A stretch of 64,000 bases of DNA from Myroides fluvii (GCF_009792295.1 NZ_CP039934.1:1136501-1200500); one strand, 5' to 3'. Shown: positions 1-7,773, counted from the stretch's first letter. A program made the numbers and translations. The notes: generated from the letters alone by a model not told the origin.

Positions 1-222
1 TTAGTGAAAATTATTCAAAGATAATGTTATTTCCAAATTGATAATACATTTACAAAAAATAAAAGAATAGCATGTGAAAAAATAAAAAAATAACAAAAAC
101 ACACAATGTGCATGATGGTGGGATACGCAAAAGAAAAGAAGAAGAAGAAAGTTAAATTACGTCAATTTTGAATTAGATTCTTCGCTACAACTAGCATGAC
201 GATAAGCATCAATATAAAGAAT
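1..222. other. AT-rich intergenic flank, no gene seen
   Basis: This stretch lies outside the left att site of the integrated element and is therefore chromosomal flank. It is very A-rich and I see no open frame of useful length, no tRNA and no clear promoter. The window starts here, so a neighbouring gene may end just upstream. Confidence 0.5.
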
Positions 223-259
223 AAAAAAAGCCTTACAAGAAATCTTGTAAGGCTTTTTT
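223..259 (-). terminator. Displaced terminator of tRNA-Asn
   Basis: An 11-bp perfect stem (GCCTTACAAGA / TCTTGTAAGGC, 230-253) is flanked by an A-run on the left and a T-run on the right, so it can act on either strand. Read on the minus strand it directly follows the 17-bp remnant of the tRNA-Asn 3' end. I infer that it was the original tRNA-Asn terminator before the element inserted. Confidence 0.7.
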
Positions 260-273
260 GCTCCCCCTCTTGG
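257..273. repeat. attL core, copy of tRNA-Asn 3' end
   Basis: The 17 bases TTTGCTCCCCCTCTTGG are identical to 7573-7589 in the 3' part of the intact tRNA-Asn gene (and to 7696-7712 in the second tRNA copy). The integrase gene starts about 170 bp inward. This is the arrangement left by site-specific integration into a tRNA 3' end. The direct repeat is seen; its role as the attachment site is inferred. Confidence 0.85.
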
Positions 274-304
274 AGAATAACTATTGTTTCTTGTTAAACC
301 TTAT

Positions 305-324
305 TACATCTAAATACATCTAAA
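305..324. repeat. Tandem 10-bp repeat upstream of integrase
   Basis: TACATCTAAA occurs twice back to back between attL and the integrase gene. It could be an integrase or regulator binding site. I see no matching copy near the right end. Confidence 0.45.
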
Positions 325-387
325 AAGCTTTACTTATAAGGGCTTTATGTGTTTTAGCAAAAACAAAAAACATTAAAATTCAGAAAT

Positions 388-409
388 GGTTGGATAATTG
401 GTTGGATAA
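388..409. repeat. Candidate integrase arm-type repeat, left
   Basis: GGTTGGATAA occurs twice here, 12 bp apart. A similar double motif lies in the same orientation at 7499-7519, close to the right end of the element. Paired motifs near both ends suggest arm-type binding sites for the integrase. The motif lies just upstream of the integrase start chosen at 444. Confidence 0.4.
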
Positions 410-443
410 AACTAAATTTACAGTATATATAAATCATATCGTT

Positions 444-1778
444 ATGGCTTCAATTAAGTATTACCCACAGCAACCAAAAGGTAAAAGCAAAATCTATATC
501 AGGCTTTCAATCAAAAGAGGTAAAGACTTTCGATTATCTACTGGATTGACTATTGAAGATGTGAAAGACTGGAATTTCACTAAGAACTACCCAAAGCAAA
601 ACACAGAGAATAATAAGAACTTACACAGGAGGTTACAGGACTTAGAAAACCATATCCAAGATGAGGTCTTAGCTGTTGAGAAAAGTGATGAGTTAGCAAT
701 AAACGACCTAAGTAGTCAATGGCTTAAAAACTTAATTCTTGATTATTTCAACGAAGCTCCTAACGAAGATAAAGATTTGTTAATTCCTTTTGCAGATAGT
801 TTTGTGAAAAATCTACCCAATAGTACCTATATGAAGAATGGAAAGCCACAGGAGTACAAACAAGAAACAATAGACAAGTATAAATATTTCGTTGAAAACC
901 TTAAAGACTTTGAAGAATACAGAAAGAAAAAAATCAGTCTTAGTGAAACTGACTTAGCTTTTGCAGAAGAACTAACAACTTATTTAGATGAAGAGAAAAA
1001 CCAAGCAACCAACACTTTTGGAAGAAGTATCAAAAGACTAAAGACAATCTTGAAAGAAGCAGAAAATCAAGGTAGAAAAGTTAATCCGAACCACAAAAAG
1101 ATACGAGGCTTTGAAGATGAAACAATAGTAACATTTTTAACCTTTGAAGAGATTGATAAGTTAATCGACAATGAATTTTCTACAAGAGATTTGGAAATTG
1201 CAAGGGACTGGCTTGTGATTGCTTGTTACACAGCACTAAGAGTTTCTGACTTGTATCGTATGAATAAATCTATGATAGTTAATGAAAAAGGGGTTGATTA
1301 CATTGTTTTGAAACAGTATAAAACCAACAAGAGAGTAAAAATTCCTATTCATTACAAAGTAAGAGATGTTTTGTTAAAGTACGGATTTGACTTCCCTCCT
1401 AACTTTTACGAGAATGAAAAAAGTAACAGAACAAAATTATCTACTCTGATGAAAAAAGTTTGTGAATTATCAGAAATTAACGAAGTTGTGTCTGGTAGAT
1501 ATAATGGAGTTCACGGAAGCTATCCAAAATACAAACTTATACACAACCATAGCTGTCGTAGGTCATTCTGTTGTAATTTTTATGGTAAAGAGGGTTGGTC
1601 TGTTCCTATGATTATGGCTATATCAGGACACGAAAACGTAAACAATTTTTACAAATACATTGACAAAGAAGATGATACACTTTCAAGCATAGTAGCCGAA
1701 CGATTTGCAGAAATGGAGAAAGCCAACATAAAAAACAAACCTCAATCAAAAATAATCAAATTAGCTTCAAACCAATAG
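444..1778 (+). CDS. Tyrosine recombinase / integrase
   Basis: This site-specific recombinase (444 aa) would integrate and excise the element at tRNA-Asn. I start it at the ATG at 444 (MASIKYYPQ), the usual N-terminus of Bacteroidota integrases; an upstream TTG at 390 is in frame but overlaps the repeat at 388-409. The order is an N-terminal arm-binding region, a SAM-like core-binding region at about residues 110-220, and a catalytic domain. Catalytic residues visible are Arg266 (TALRVSDL), His369 and Arg372 (HSCRR), His396 (SGHENV) and the nucleophile Tyr405 (FYKYID). The next gene follows after 4 bp, so they are probably co-transcribed. Length and motifs look complete. Confidence 0.93.
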   Translation: MASIKYYPQQPKGKSKIYIRLSIKRGKDFRLSTGLTIEDVKDWNFTKNYPKQNTENNKNLHRRLQDLENHIQDEVLAVEKSDELAINDLSSQWLKNLILDYFNEAPNEDKDLLIPFADSFVKNLPNSTYMKNGKPQEYKQETIDKYKYFVENLKDFEEYRKKKISLSETDLAFAEELTTYLDEEKNQATNTFGRSIKRLKTILKEAENQGRKVNPNHKKIRGFEDETIVTFLTFEEIDKLIDNEFSTRDLEIARDWLVIACYTALRVSDLYRMNKSMIVNEKGVDYIVLKQYKTNKRVKIPIHYKVRDVLLKYGFDFPPNFYENEKSNRTKLSTLMKKVCELSEINEVVSGRYNGVHGSYPKYKLIHNHSCRRSFCCNFYGKEGWSVPMIMAISGHENVNNFYKYIDKEDDTLSSIVAERFAEMEKANIKNKPQSKIIKLASNQ

Positions 1779-1782
1779 ACTT

Positions 1783-2604
1783 ATGATACCTATCGAATTT
1801 ACAGAAACAGCTCGTTTACAGGAAGAACTGATTCGTTTAGAATCAAAATTTGAACAAGATGCTCTTAGGGTTGAAAATCCTGAATTTGCTGAACGATTAG
1901 AAGCCTATCAGCACTCATCTACAAAATACGAGTTAGAACCCGAAGAGCAATACAAACGTCAAATAAATGACAGTTTTAAAACCGAATACAAGCAACTGGA
2001 AGAAGCTCAAATATACTTTTTAGGTTGTTCCAATTCTTTATATACTAATCACTATGAAAGTCGATTAGAAGCTTTTAAAAATTCATATCCTGATGCCCAA
2101 GAACACAACTTTATTCACGATGAGTTACAGATATTGATAAACTTTGAACTACCAAACTATTTAGATGTCAATCTGATAAAGTCAATAGGTTACTCAATAG
2201 AACGAAATAAAGAGTTTCTGATTAAGAGATTGGAAGAGTTAGAATTTACAGTCAGTTTTTCTATTGATAAAGACGGTTTAGAAACATTGTCAATCAAGAC
2301 CAATCAGAAAGATTTATCAATAAGTAAACAGAATATTTCCACGCTAAAGTGGAAAGCAAATGTTACTGACTTAGTAGAGTTAGGAATGGCTCTTATAGAA
2401 AGTAAATCTATAAATGTCGGTAAGGGAAAAGATAATCTTTCTGAAAACCAATTTTATAAACTATTAGCAGACTTCTTTAAGATTGATAAGCTATATCACG
2501 AAAAGCTAAAACAAGATATAAAAAGACGAGTAAGAGACGAAACTGTTTTTCTTCCAAAGCTTAACGATACTCTTCAAAAAGCAATCTTAGAACAGCTTAA
2601 ATAG
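1783..2604 (+). CDS. RteC-like regulator of element excision
   Basis: The 273-aa product has a C-terminal third (about residues 185-273) that resembles RteC proteins: LKWKANVTDLVELGMAL, then NVGKGKDNL, then FYKLLADFFKID and a basic helical end. In the Bacteroides element CTnDOT, RteC activates the excision genes. The N-terminal half is helical, with no motif I can name. It starts 4 bp after the integrase and lies just before an excisionase-like gene whose upstream region holds an inverted repeat, so control of excision is plausible. The RteC assignment is by eye and should be treated as likely rather than certain. Confidence 0.7.
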   Translation: MIPIEFTETARLQEELIRLESKFEQDALRVENPEFAERLEAYQHSSTKYELEPEEQYKRQINDSFKTEYKQLEEAQIYFLGCSNSLYTNHYESRLEAFKNSYPDAQEHNFIHDELQILINFELPNYLDVNLIKSIGYSIERNKEFLIKRLEELEFTVSFSIDKDGLETLSIKTNQKDLSISKQNISTLKWKANVTDLVELGMALIESKSINVGKGKDNLSENQFYKLLADFFKIDKLYHEKLKQDIKRRVRDETVFLPKLNDTLQKAILEQLK

Positions 2605-2637
2605 TTCTTATTAAATCTAAAACTGTTAAATTACATA

Positions 2638-2657
2638 GTTACTAACTATTTAGTAAC
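2638..2657. promoter_or_regulatory. Inverted repeat, candidate operator for RteC-like protein
   Basis: GTTACTAA, a 4-bp spacer and TTAGTAAC form a perfect 8-bp inverted repeat in the 122-bp gap between the rteC-like and HTH genes. RteC of CTnDOT binds inverted half-sites upstream of excision genes, so this is a candidate target. The HTH protein itself is an alternative ligand. I found no exact TAnnTTTG box nearby; GAATTTTG further down is a weak match. Confidence 0.5.
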
Positions 2658-2726
2658 AAAATGAATTACAACTTATTACTGAATTTTGCACCATAATTAA
2701 ATGTCTAACAATTAAATTTTTAAATT

Positions 2727-3005
2727 ATGGCAGAAACACAAGTAACACAGTTGTATGGTGTAAACCCACAGGATTTGTTAAATCCTTTAGAGAGTATTAA
2801 AACTCTCTTAATAGAGCTAAAAGAATTATTAAACCCTACTGACAAATGGCTAAGTCGAAAGGATGTAGCAGAAATGTTAGGAATCTCTATTGGTACAGTT
2901 CATAACTGGACAACAGCTGGGAGATTAAAATCATACGGAGGAGGAAGAAGAGTTTACTACAAGTCTTCCGAAGTAGAAAATGCTCTTGTTGAATTAAAAA
3001 GATAA
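2727..3005 (+). CDS. Excisionase-family helix-turn-helix protein
   Basis: This small protein (92 aa) has an N-terminal amphipathic helix (about residues 15-38) followed by a MerR-like winged HTH of the excisionase/HTH_17 type. The pattern LSRKDVAEMLGISIGTVHNW, then GRLKSYGGGRRVYY, is the helix-turn-helix plus wing. Proteins of this type act as recombination directionality factors or as local repressors in Bacteroidota integrative elements. The polymerase-like gene starts 4 bp after its stop, so the two are translated from one transcript. Whether it is excisionase or repressor cannot be decided from sequence. Confidence 0.85.
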   Translation: MAETQVTQLYGVNPQDLLNPLESIKTLLIELKELLNPTDKWLSRKDVAEMLGISIGTVHNWTTAGRLKSYGGGRRVYYKSSEVENALVELKR

Positions 3006-3009
3006 TGCT

Positions 3010-4383
3010 ATGAAAACAGTCATTATCCAAAAAGCTCTTTTAAGCTCTTTAAGAGAGCTTTTGATTCAGCACAACCAATTTACTCAAAAACAGTTAAAAC
3101 TCGATTACGCAATATTCTTTGTAAGCCGAATCAATAGCTTACCAACTTATTACAGAAATAACGAGCAAGAATATAATAAGATACGGCTAAGTTCTCAAAT
3201 AATGAAAGAGTATTCAAGCAATTACAAAACTTACATTGATTTTTTAGTTAAGGAAGAATTGATAGTATTGATTAAGGAGTATGGAGCAGATATAAAAGAA
3301 TGCAGAACTTATAAAATAGCTGATAAGTATTCTTGTGATGAAGTTGTAAGTTATCCGATTACAGATAAAAAATTACTTGGTAAGTTTACAGATAAAACAA
3401 CAGCTGTAAAAGGAAAAGAAACCTGTAAAGCTCAAAGACCTCATCTTGTTAAATTCTTTGATGAGTATTTAGAAATAGATAGTCATAAGGCTTTTGATGT
3501 AGTAAAACCTTTTCGACTAAGTAATTATCCAAAATACATTCATAGCACACAACTTATAACCGAATTTCACACACAAGACTGGCATTTTTCCATTAAGCCT
3601 GAAACTGATAACAGATTACATAGCAGTTTAACAAGATTAAACAAGATTCTTAGAACATTTGTAACCTATAAAGGAAAGCATTTAGGCTGTATTGATATTC
3701 AGACTTCACAGCCTTATTTCTTTTCGGTTCTTTTAAAAGCAATTTTGTTAAAGGACAAAAGATTGTTAGAGAATATTGGAGCAACCTCATTACTCAAAAA
3801 TGAACATATTGAGGGATTATTTGCTTTAAAAATTGACAGAGGTGAGGTAATAAAATTTGTTCACTTAGTTATAAGTGATAAAAAAGATTTTTACACCTTG
3901 ATTCAGGAAGAGTTTGATATAACCTATGATAAAACAGGAAAACCTTTCAGAATGGTTACAAATTACTCTAATCGTAAAAAGAAAATAATTAATACGGAAA
4001 AACCGAGAAAGAAAGAAGTTTACGAATCTGAAAGAGATTTTGCTAAATCGGTTGTTATGGAGATTTTTTATAGTAGTTCTAAATCAACTGTTTCAGAGAT
4101 AAAAATTTTCAAAGATAAATTTCCAAGTGTGTTCAAGATTATGAGTTACATAAAAAATGAATGTGTTGAGCTTTATACGTTATTAAGCCATATAGAAGCC
4201 TGTTGTCTATTAGATTGTGTTGCATTACGATTCAGCAAAAAATATCCTGATATTCCTTTATGGAGCATTCACGACAGCTTGGTAACAACAGAGAATTACC
4301 TACCTCTATTGAAAGAAGAAATAGAAAGACTGTTGTATGATATAACAACTTTAAAAGTAAATACTAAAATGGAATATTGGTAA
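3010..4383 (+). CDS. TV-Pol-like family A polymerase (putative primase-polymerase)
   Basis: The 457-aa product carries, in order and at sensible spacing, three motifs of the palm and fingers of T7 RNA polymerase / family A DNA polymerases. Motif A is IDIQTSQPYFFS with Asp229. Motif B is RDFAKSVVMEIFY with Arg342, Lys346, Met350 and Tyr354, the same R-x3-K-x3-M-x3-Y spacing as T7 RNA polymerase. Motif C is SIHDSL with His421-Asp422-Ser423. Upstream, RLHSSLTRL at about 202-210 matches the region that precedes motif A in TV-Pol proteins. That family was described from bacterial mobile elements and virophage-like DNA viruses and is predicted to prime and extend DNA. No helicase, exonuclease or zinc finger is visible. 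It probably replicates the excised element. Activity is inferred. Confidence 0.75.
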   Translation: MKTVIIQKALLSSLRELLIQHNQFTQKQLKLDYAIFFVSRINSLPTYYRNNEQEYNKIRLSSQIMKEYSSNYKTYIDFLVKEELIVLIKEYGADIKECRTYKIADKYSCDEVVSYPITDKKLLGKFTDKTTAVKGKETCKAQRPHLVKFFDEYLEIDSHKAFDVVKPFRLSNYPKYIHSTQLITEFHTQDWHFSIKPETDNRLHSSLTRLNKILRTFVTYKGKHLGCIDIQTSQPYFFSVLLKAILLKDKRLLENIGATSLLKNEHIEGLFALKIDRGEVIKFVHLVISDKKDFYTLIQEEFDITYDKTGKPFRMVTNYSNRKKKIINTEKPRKKEVYESERDFAKSVVMEIFYSSSKSTVSEIKIFKDKFPSVFKIMSYIKNECVELYTLLSHIEACCLLDCVALRFSKKYPDIPLWSIHDSLVTTENYLPLLKEEIERLLYDITTLKVNTKMEYW

Positions 4384-4384
4384 C

Positions 4385-4428
<44 letters not shown>

Positions 4429-4454
4429 GGAGTACCTGTAAAGAATATACTTGT

Positions 4455-4468
4455 ATAGTATATACTAT
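4455..4468. repeat. 14-bp perfect palindrome
   Basis: ATAGTATATACTAT is its own reverse complement and lies 27 bp after the AAT tract. It could be a protein-binding site in a candidate origin. In AT-rich DNA a 14-bp palindrome is not by itself strong evidence. Confidence 0.45.
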
Positions 4469-4527
4469 TATATAATAATCCTTTTACCCCCTAATGTTGC
4501 AGTTTTTCAAAATTAGGAGAAATTTTA

Positions 4528-4571
4528 AAATGCTAAATATTGATAATCAGTATTTAGCATTTTTTATTTTG
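4528..4571 (+). terminator. Terminator after polymerase-like gene
   Basis: ATGCTAAATA pairs with TATTTAGCAT around an 11-base loop and is followed by a T-rich run. It would end the integrase-to-polymerase transcript. Confidence 0.75.
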
Positions 4572-4575
4572 TAAC

Positions 4576-5146
4576 AACTTCGATGAGGTAGCAAGTAAAG
4601 GTGCTAAAGCAATTTGCCGTAACCTAAATGGAAAAAATATATCAGACAGCTGTTTTATAAATAGTTTTTGGAGAAGATTTCAAGACACTACAAAGGTTGT
4701 TTTGTCAATAAGAGTATTGTTGTTTCACAAGAGCAGAAAACGGCTAAAAACAAATCAATTGAGGTTGGTCAAGTTACTGTTTCTGAAAGACAATCATTAA
4801 CTCACGTTTATCTTTCAAGAGCTGGAGATAAACAGACTATAACCGAATTTATAGAAATTTTAAAAAATACATAAATAATGAGATAGCTGATAGATACAAC
4901 AATATCTAACAGTTATACGAAATACATAAGCAGTTATTGTATGTATAGATCTGAATCAGAAACTTATATTACGATTTGGAAAAACACCTTTTTGAGATTG
5001 AAGAAAATTGTTTAGTTGGTTTGGGAAGAAAAATTTTACACATTGAAACTTTGTTTTTGTTAGTGAGAACTGACATAACATGTATCAAAATTCGTAAATT
5101 TACAGAAATGATAAAAACAGAAAATATAAGTAAAAGAAAATTTTAG
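4576..5146 (+). pseudogene. Possible decayed gene in three frames
   Basis: Three protein-like stretches follow each other in three different plus-strand frames: about 4576-4667 (NFDEVASKGAKAICRNLNGK), 4668-4874 (68 codons, only a TTG start) and 4877-5146 (YYDLEKHLFEIEENCLVGLG, with three in-frame stops near its beginning). Together they look like one gene broken by frameshifts and stops, in keeping with the decayed genes downstream. I do not recognise the family. It could also be chance open frame in AT-rich DNA, so confidence is low. Confidence 0.3.
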
Positions 5147-5367
5147 ATAGTAAAATATAGATTAGCATTAGTTATTATCTTGTTCAGAAAACTGGTAATT
5201 TTTAGACATACAAGAATAATAAACCCAATGTTCGTGGTTTACACGGACTTGGTTTATTTGTCTTTATGTATACCAGTACCTCTGTACAGTAGGCTAAAGT
5301 ACCGTGCATTTTTTGTGTTCAAAACTTTAACTTCACTTTCGGTACTGGTGAGATATGAATCAATATT
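5147..5367. other. Intergenic, no feature seen
   Basis: A plus-strand open frame of 63 codons exists at 5180-5371, but it has a TTG start, runs into the next gene's ATG and looks unlike a protein. Short GTACC/GGTAC motifs recur, but I could not fold them into a convincing structure. Confidence 0.3.
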
Positions 5368-5970
5368 ATGACAAGAAAAAAAATCACAATTTTTATTATA
5401 CTTTGCTTTTCATACTCTTATTCCCAAAATTTATCAGTATTAGAAGAAAAGAATGGATTTAAAAATATAAAACTTGGACAGAAAGTAGATAACTATAACT
5501 TCTTAATAGAAGAAGAATATTTCTCCAAAGCTTATAAAATGACAATAGGTGGTAAAGACTACACATTTAACACAGGAAATAGCCACATAGCTGATTTCCA
5601 AAAAGAAATTACTCTAAGAAGTATAGGGGATTTTCAAGTTTTTAGAGTTTTTGTTGGAACAATAGATAATTATATTTACAAGATTCAGATAATAACAGAA
5701 TATAACAGAAAGCTATATGAATATTTGTGTGTTATTTTCGGAGAACCAACTTATAAATCATTTGGGAAGAATCAAGATACTTTATCTTGGTGGGAAACAG
5801 AAAATTTACAACTTACAATTTCTGCAAATAATTTATTAAATGATTACGCTACCTATTATAGCCTAACATATACAGACAAAACTCTAGAGTTAAGATATAA
5901 AAAAGCAAGAGAAGAATCTATAAGAAAAGAAAAAGAAAGTGAAATAAAAAAAATCAAAGATGATTTATAA
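5368..5970 (+). CDS. Secreted protein of unknown function
   Basis: The 200-aa product starts with a signal peptide (KITIFIILCFSYSYSQ), with likely cleavage after SYSQ and no lipobox. The mature part (about residues 21-185) is a mix of beta strands, followed by a charged helical tail (about 180-200, rich in Lys and Glu). I do not recognise a domain. It is the only intact gene in the right half of the element and so is candidate cargo. Neighbouring genes downstream are decayed, so its own function may also be under weak selection. It could be periplasmic or surface-associated. Confidence 0.65.
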   Translation: MTRKKITIFIILCFSYSYSQNLSVLEEKNGFKNIKLGQKVDNYNFLIEEEYFSKAYKMTIGGKDYTFNTGNSHIADFQKEITLRSIGDFQVFRVFVGTIDNYIYKIQIITEYNRKLYEYLCVIFGEPTYKSFGKNQDTLSWWETENLQLTISANNLLNDYATYYSLTYTDKTLELRYKKAREESIRKEKESEIKKIKDDL

Positions 5971-6062
5971 TTTACCTTATTATAAGGAATTTAGATTATC
6001 AATAAAGTTCTTAAGTAAATTCATAAAACATACTCAAACAGTAACATCAAAATTAAATAAAA

Positions 6063-6437
6063 ATGAAAACAGTTAATCTATTTTTAGCTTACTAATAACC
6101 TTATTAACAATCACAGCCTATTCAAGTGATGATAATAACACAAACAACGAAAACAGCCTAATTGTAGGTATTTGGTCAGAACATAGATAAAAAGCGAGTG
6201 ACTTTAACAATCAGAACTGACACCTTACCGAACATTTCAGTCAAAAGGAACGCTTATAGACCGTTACAATGGAGTTGTTGAAGCAATTGGCACTTGGTCA
6301 ATTTTAGAAAACCCTCTTACAGAGAATTGAGAAGATGAAGCAATATAATCTGAAATCCTGATTTTGAATGAAACTACTCTTCAAGTGAAAAAAAATTTGA
6401 TGACGAAGAATGGCAAATTTACGAATATGTAAAATAA
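6063..6437 (+). pseudogene. Decayed lipocalin-like lipoprotein
   Basis: The start MKTVNLFLA is followed by two stops; after a frame change the text continues LLITLLTITAYSSDDNNTNN, which is a Bacteroidota lipoprotein signal with the lipobox Cys replaced by Tyr (TAT for TGT). Then come LIVGIWSEH, later GTLIDRYNGVVEAIGTWSIL and finally EWQIYEYVK, interrupted by several stops and at least two frameshifts. The pattern (IVGxW near the start, a GTW strand in the middle) is that of lipocalin-like lipoproteins. The gene is clearly dead. Confidence 0.6.
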
Positions 6438-6444
6438 TAATATA

Positions 6445-6741
6445 ATGACAGATATTTCCAAAACTCTAAAGTTAGTTTATCAATCTTATTTTTACTCTGT
6501 TTATTAGACTGGAGTTACGGATATTATCAGTTTGTCCGTTTTGTAGGTGTGGTTGGCTTATCAGAAAAGAGGTAAAAAAGATAAGACTTGGCTTGTGATT
6601 TGGTTGGTTTCTGCTTTACTTATCAATCCGTTTGTTAAAGTAGTATTAGGAAGAACGATTTGGAACATTATAGATGTTATATGGGCTGTTTTACTAGCAT
6701 TTTCGACATACAAGAATAGAGAAGCTTCAAAACCCAAATAA
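6445..6741 (+). pseudogene. Frameshifted small membrane protein (DUF6804-like)
   Basis: Two frames carry the halves of one protein. The first reads LLDWSYGYYQFVRFVGVVG (about 6477-6560). The second, open from 6547 to 6741, reads LAYQKRGKKDKTWLVIWLV, then LINPFVKVVLGRTIWNIIDV. Together they match small membrane proteins with three or four helices and a conserved YGYYQxVRF motif. I recall these as DUF6804, but the number is not checked. The ATG at 6445 is in yet another frame, so at least two frameshifts are needed. Confidence 0.6.
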
Positions 6742-6779
6742 AAACCCTTCAAATAAAAGATAAAATCGACTTCAAGAAT

Positions 6780-7176
6780 ACAACTTACAAGATTTTTATC
6801 AGTTTATTGTCTTCTATTAGATAAGTTTTAGTTGTTTTAAGCATAATTCTGCTAAAGATGAAGAAGTATATAATACAACAATAGATGAGGAGCCAACGTT
6901 TCTAAATCTTCAAAATTCATTTACTAAAAATTATAATGATTTTGTCAATGCTGATTATTCAAAGTTTGAAACAAATACTTTGTTCACTATCATTTAATAC
7001 GGAGATAAGCAATAATAACCACGGGGTCAAGAGCTGTAAAAAAGTTTAAAAGTTTGGAGATTGAAAAGATAAAGTTTTATGAATTTAATAATGATATAAA
7101 TACAGAGCAGATTGAAATTTGCGATAAGGAAAGGATTAACTCATTAGGGATTTTATATTGGTCAAAAATTGAGTAA
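6780..7176 (+). pseudogene. Decayed lipoprotein
   Basis: A signal-peptide-like stretch (KIFISLLSSI) runs into a stop. The next frame gives ISFSCFKHNSAKDEEVYN with a good lipobox, continues to LFTII, and stops. A third stretch, AVKKFKSLEIEKIKFYEF, then ICDKERINSLGILYWSKIE, ends at the TAA at 7174. Several stops and at least two frameshifts break the gene. The family is not recognised. Confidence 0.5.
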
Positions 7177-7183
7177 ATGAAAG

Positions 7184-7217
7184 ACAAAGGGGTAGGTGTG
7201 AAATCTACGCCCCTTTT
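7184..7217 (+). terminator. Possible terminator after decayed lipoprotein
   Basis: AAGGGG and TAG pair with CTA and CCCCTT across a short loop with a 2-nt bulge, followed by TTTT. It is weaker than the others listed. Confidence 0.35.
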
Positions 7218-7498
7218 TATTAGAAACAAATTCAATTTTTTTTATGGGGTGGCGGGCTTGCAAAAGACTTTTACAGATATATTTTTCAACTTCTTTCTCT
7301 GCTCAACTTGTTCAGGTAACTCTGTAAGGTGTTATATACCTATATATGAAATTACCCTTATTTTGGTTGATTGTCATCAGACAAAGAGGAAGAAGAACCT
7401 AATCAGAAAGAGGGTTAATAAACAACATCAGAATAATACAACTGGACAAAGGTTTAGTAAGAATGTTTTTAGCTATATATCCTTGTTTTTTATTGAGT
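7218..7498. other. Right-end noncoding region of the element
   Basis: No gene is supported here. An open plus-strand frame (7177-7611) covers the region but runs into the tRNA-Asn gene on the other strand and lacks protein-like composition. Confidence 0.4.
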
Positions 7499-7519
7499 GT
7501 TGGATAATTCGTTGGACAA
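7499..7519. repeat. Candidate integrase arm-type repeat, right
   Basis: GTTGGATAATTCGTTGGACAA matches the double motif at 388-409 with two substitutions and the same 12-bp spacing and orientation. It lies 53 bp inside the right att core. Paired motifs at both ends fit arm-type integrase sites. The role is inferred. Confidence 0.4.
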
Positions 7520-7542
7520 TAAAAACGATTATAAAAAATAAA

Positions 7543-7572
7543 CCTCAGCAAATCAATGACTTACTGAGGTTA
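7543..7572 (-). terminator. Element-supplied tRNA-Asn terminator
   Basis: Read on the minus strand, AACCTCAG and CTGAGGTT form a stem just after the tRNA 3' end, followed by TATTTTTTAT. It replaces the terminator now stranded at 223-259. Confidence 0.65.
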
Positions 7573-7589
7573 TTTGCTCCCCCTCTTGG
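7573..7589. repeat. attR core within tRNA-Asn
   Basis: This is identical over 17 bp to 257-273, with mismatches immediately on both sides. It covers the tRNA-Asn discriminator base, the 3' acceptor strand and the start of the T-arm. Confidence 0.85.
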
Positions 7590-7650
7590 GCTCGAACCAA
7601 GGACCCTCTGATTAACAGTCAGATGCTCTAACCAACTGAGCTAAGGAGGA
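7577..7650 (-). tRNA. tRNA-Asn (GTT), copy at the element junction
   Basis: The 74-nt cloverleaf on the minus strand has acceptor stem TCCTCCT/AGGGGGA, anticodon stem TCTGA/TCAGA, loop CTGTTAA with anticodon GTT, T-arm CTTGG-TTCGAGC-CCAAG and discriminator G. CCA is not encoded. It is identical to the copy at 7700-7773. The element inserted at its 3' end restored the gene. Confidence 0.95.
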
Positions 7651-7699
7651 AGGTATTTTATACCTACCTAAAGGTTACACGTTTAAAGCTTTTGCTTTG

Positions 7700-7773
7700 C
7701 TCCCCCTCTTGGGCTCGAACCAAGGACCCTCTGATTAACAGTCAGATGCTCTAACCAACTGAGCTAAGGAGGA
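7700..7773 (-). tRNA. tRNA-Asn (GTT), upstream copy
   Basis: This copy is identical over all 74 nt to the one at 7577-7650 and is separated from it by a 49-bp spacer. It is the promoter-proximal copy on the minus strand. The identical pair is a substrate for homologous recombination. Either the tandem is ancestral or one copy was delivered with the element; sequence alone does not decide. Confidence 0.95.

Noticed and set aside
5180..5371. 63-codon frame before the secreted protein gene
   Set aside because: It has only a TTG start, overlaps the next ATG, and its sequence lacks a recognisable pattern.
7177..7611. 144-codon plus-strand frame ending inside the tRNA-Asn gene
   Set aside because: It crosses the att site and the tRNA gene antisense. 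Its composition is not protein-like and the start is the first codons after a dead gene.
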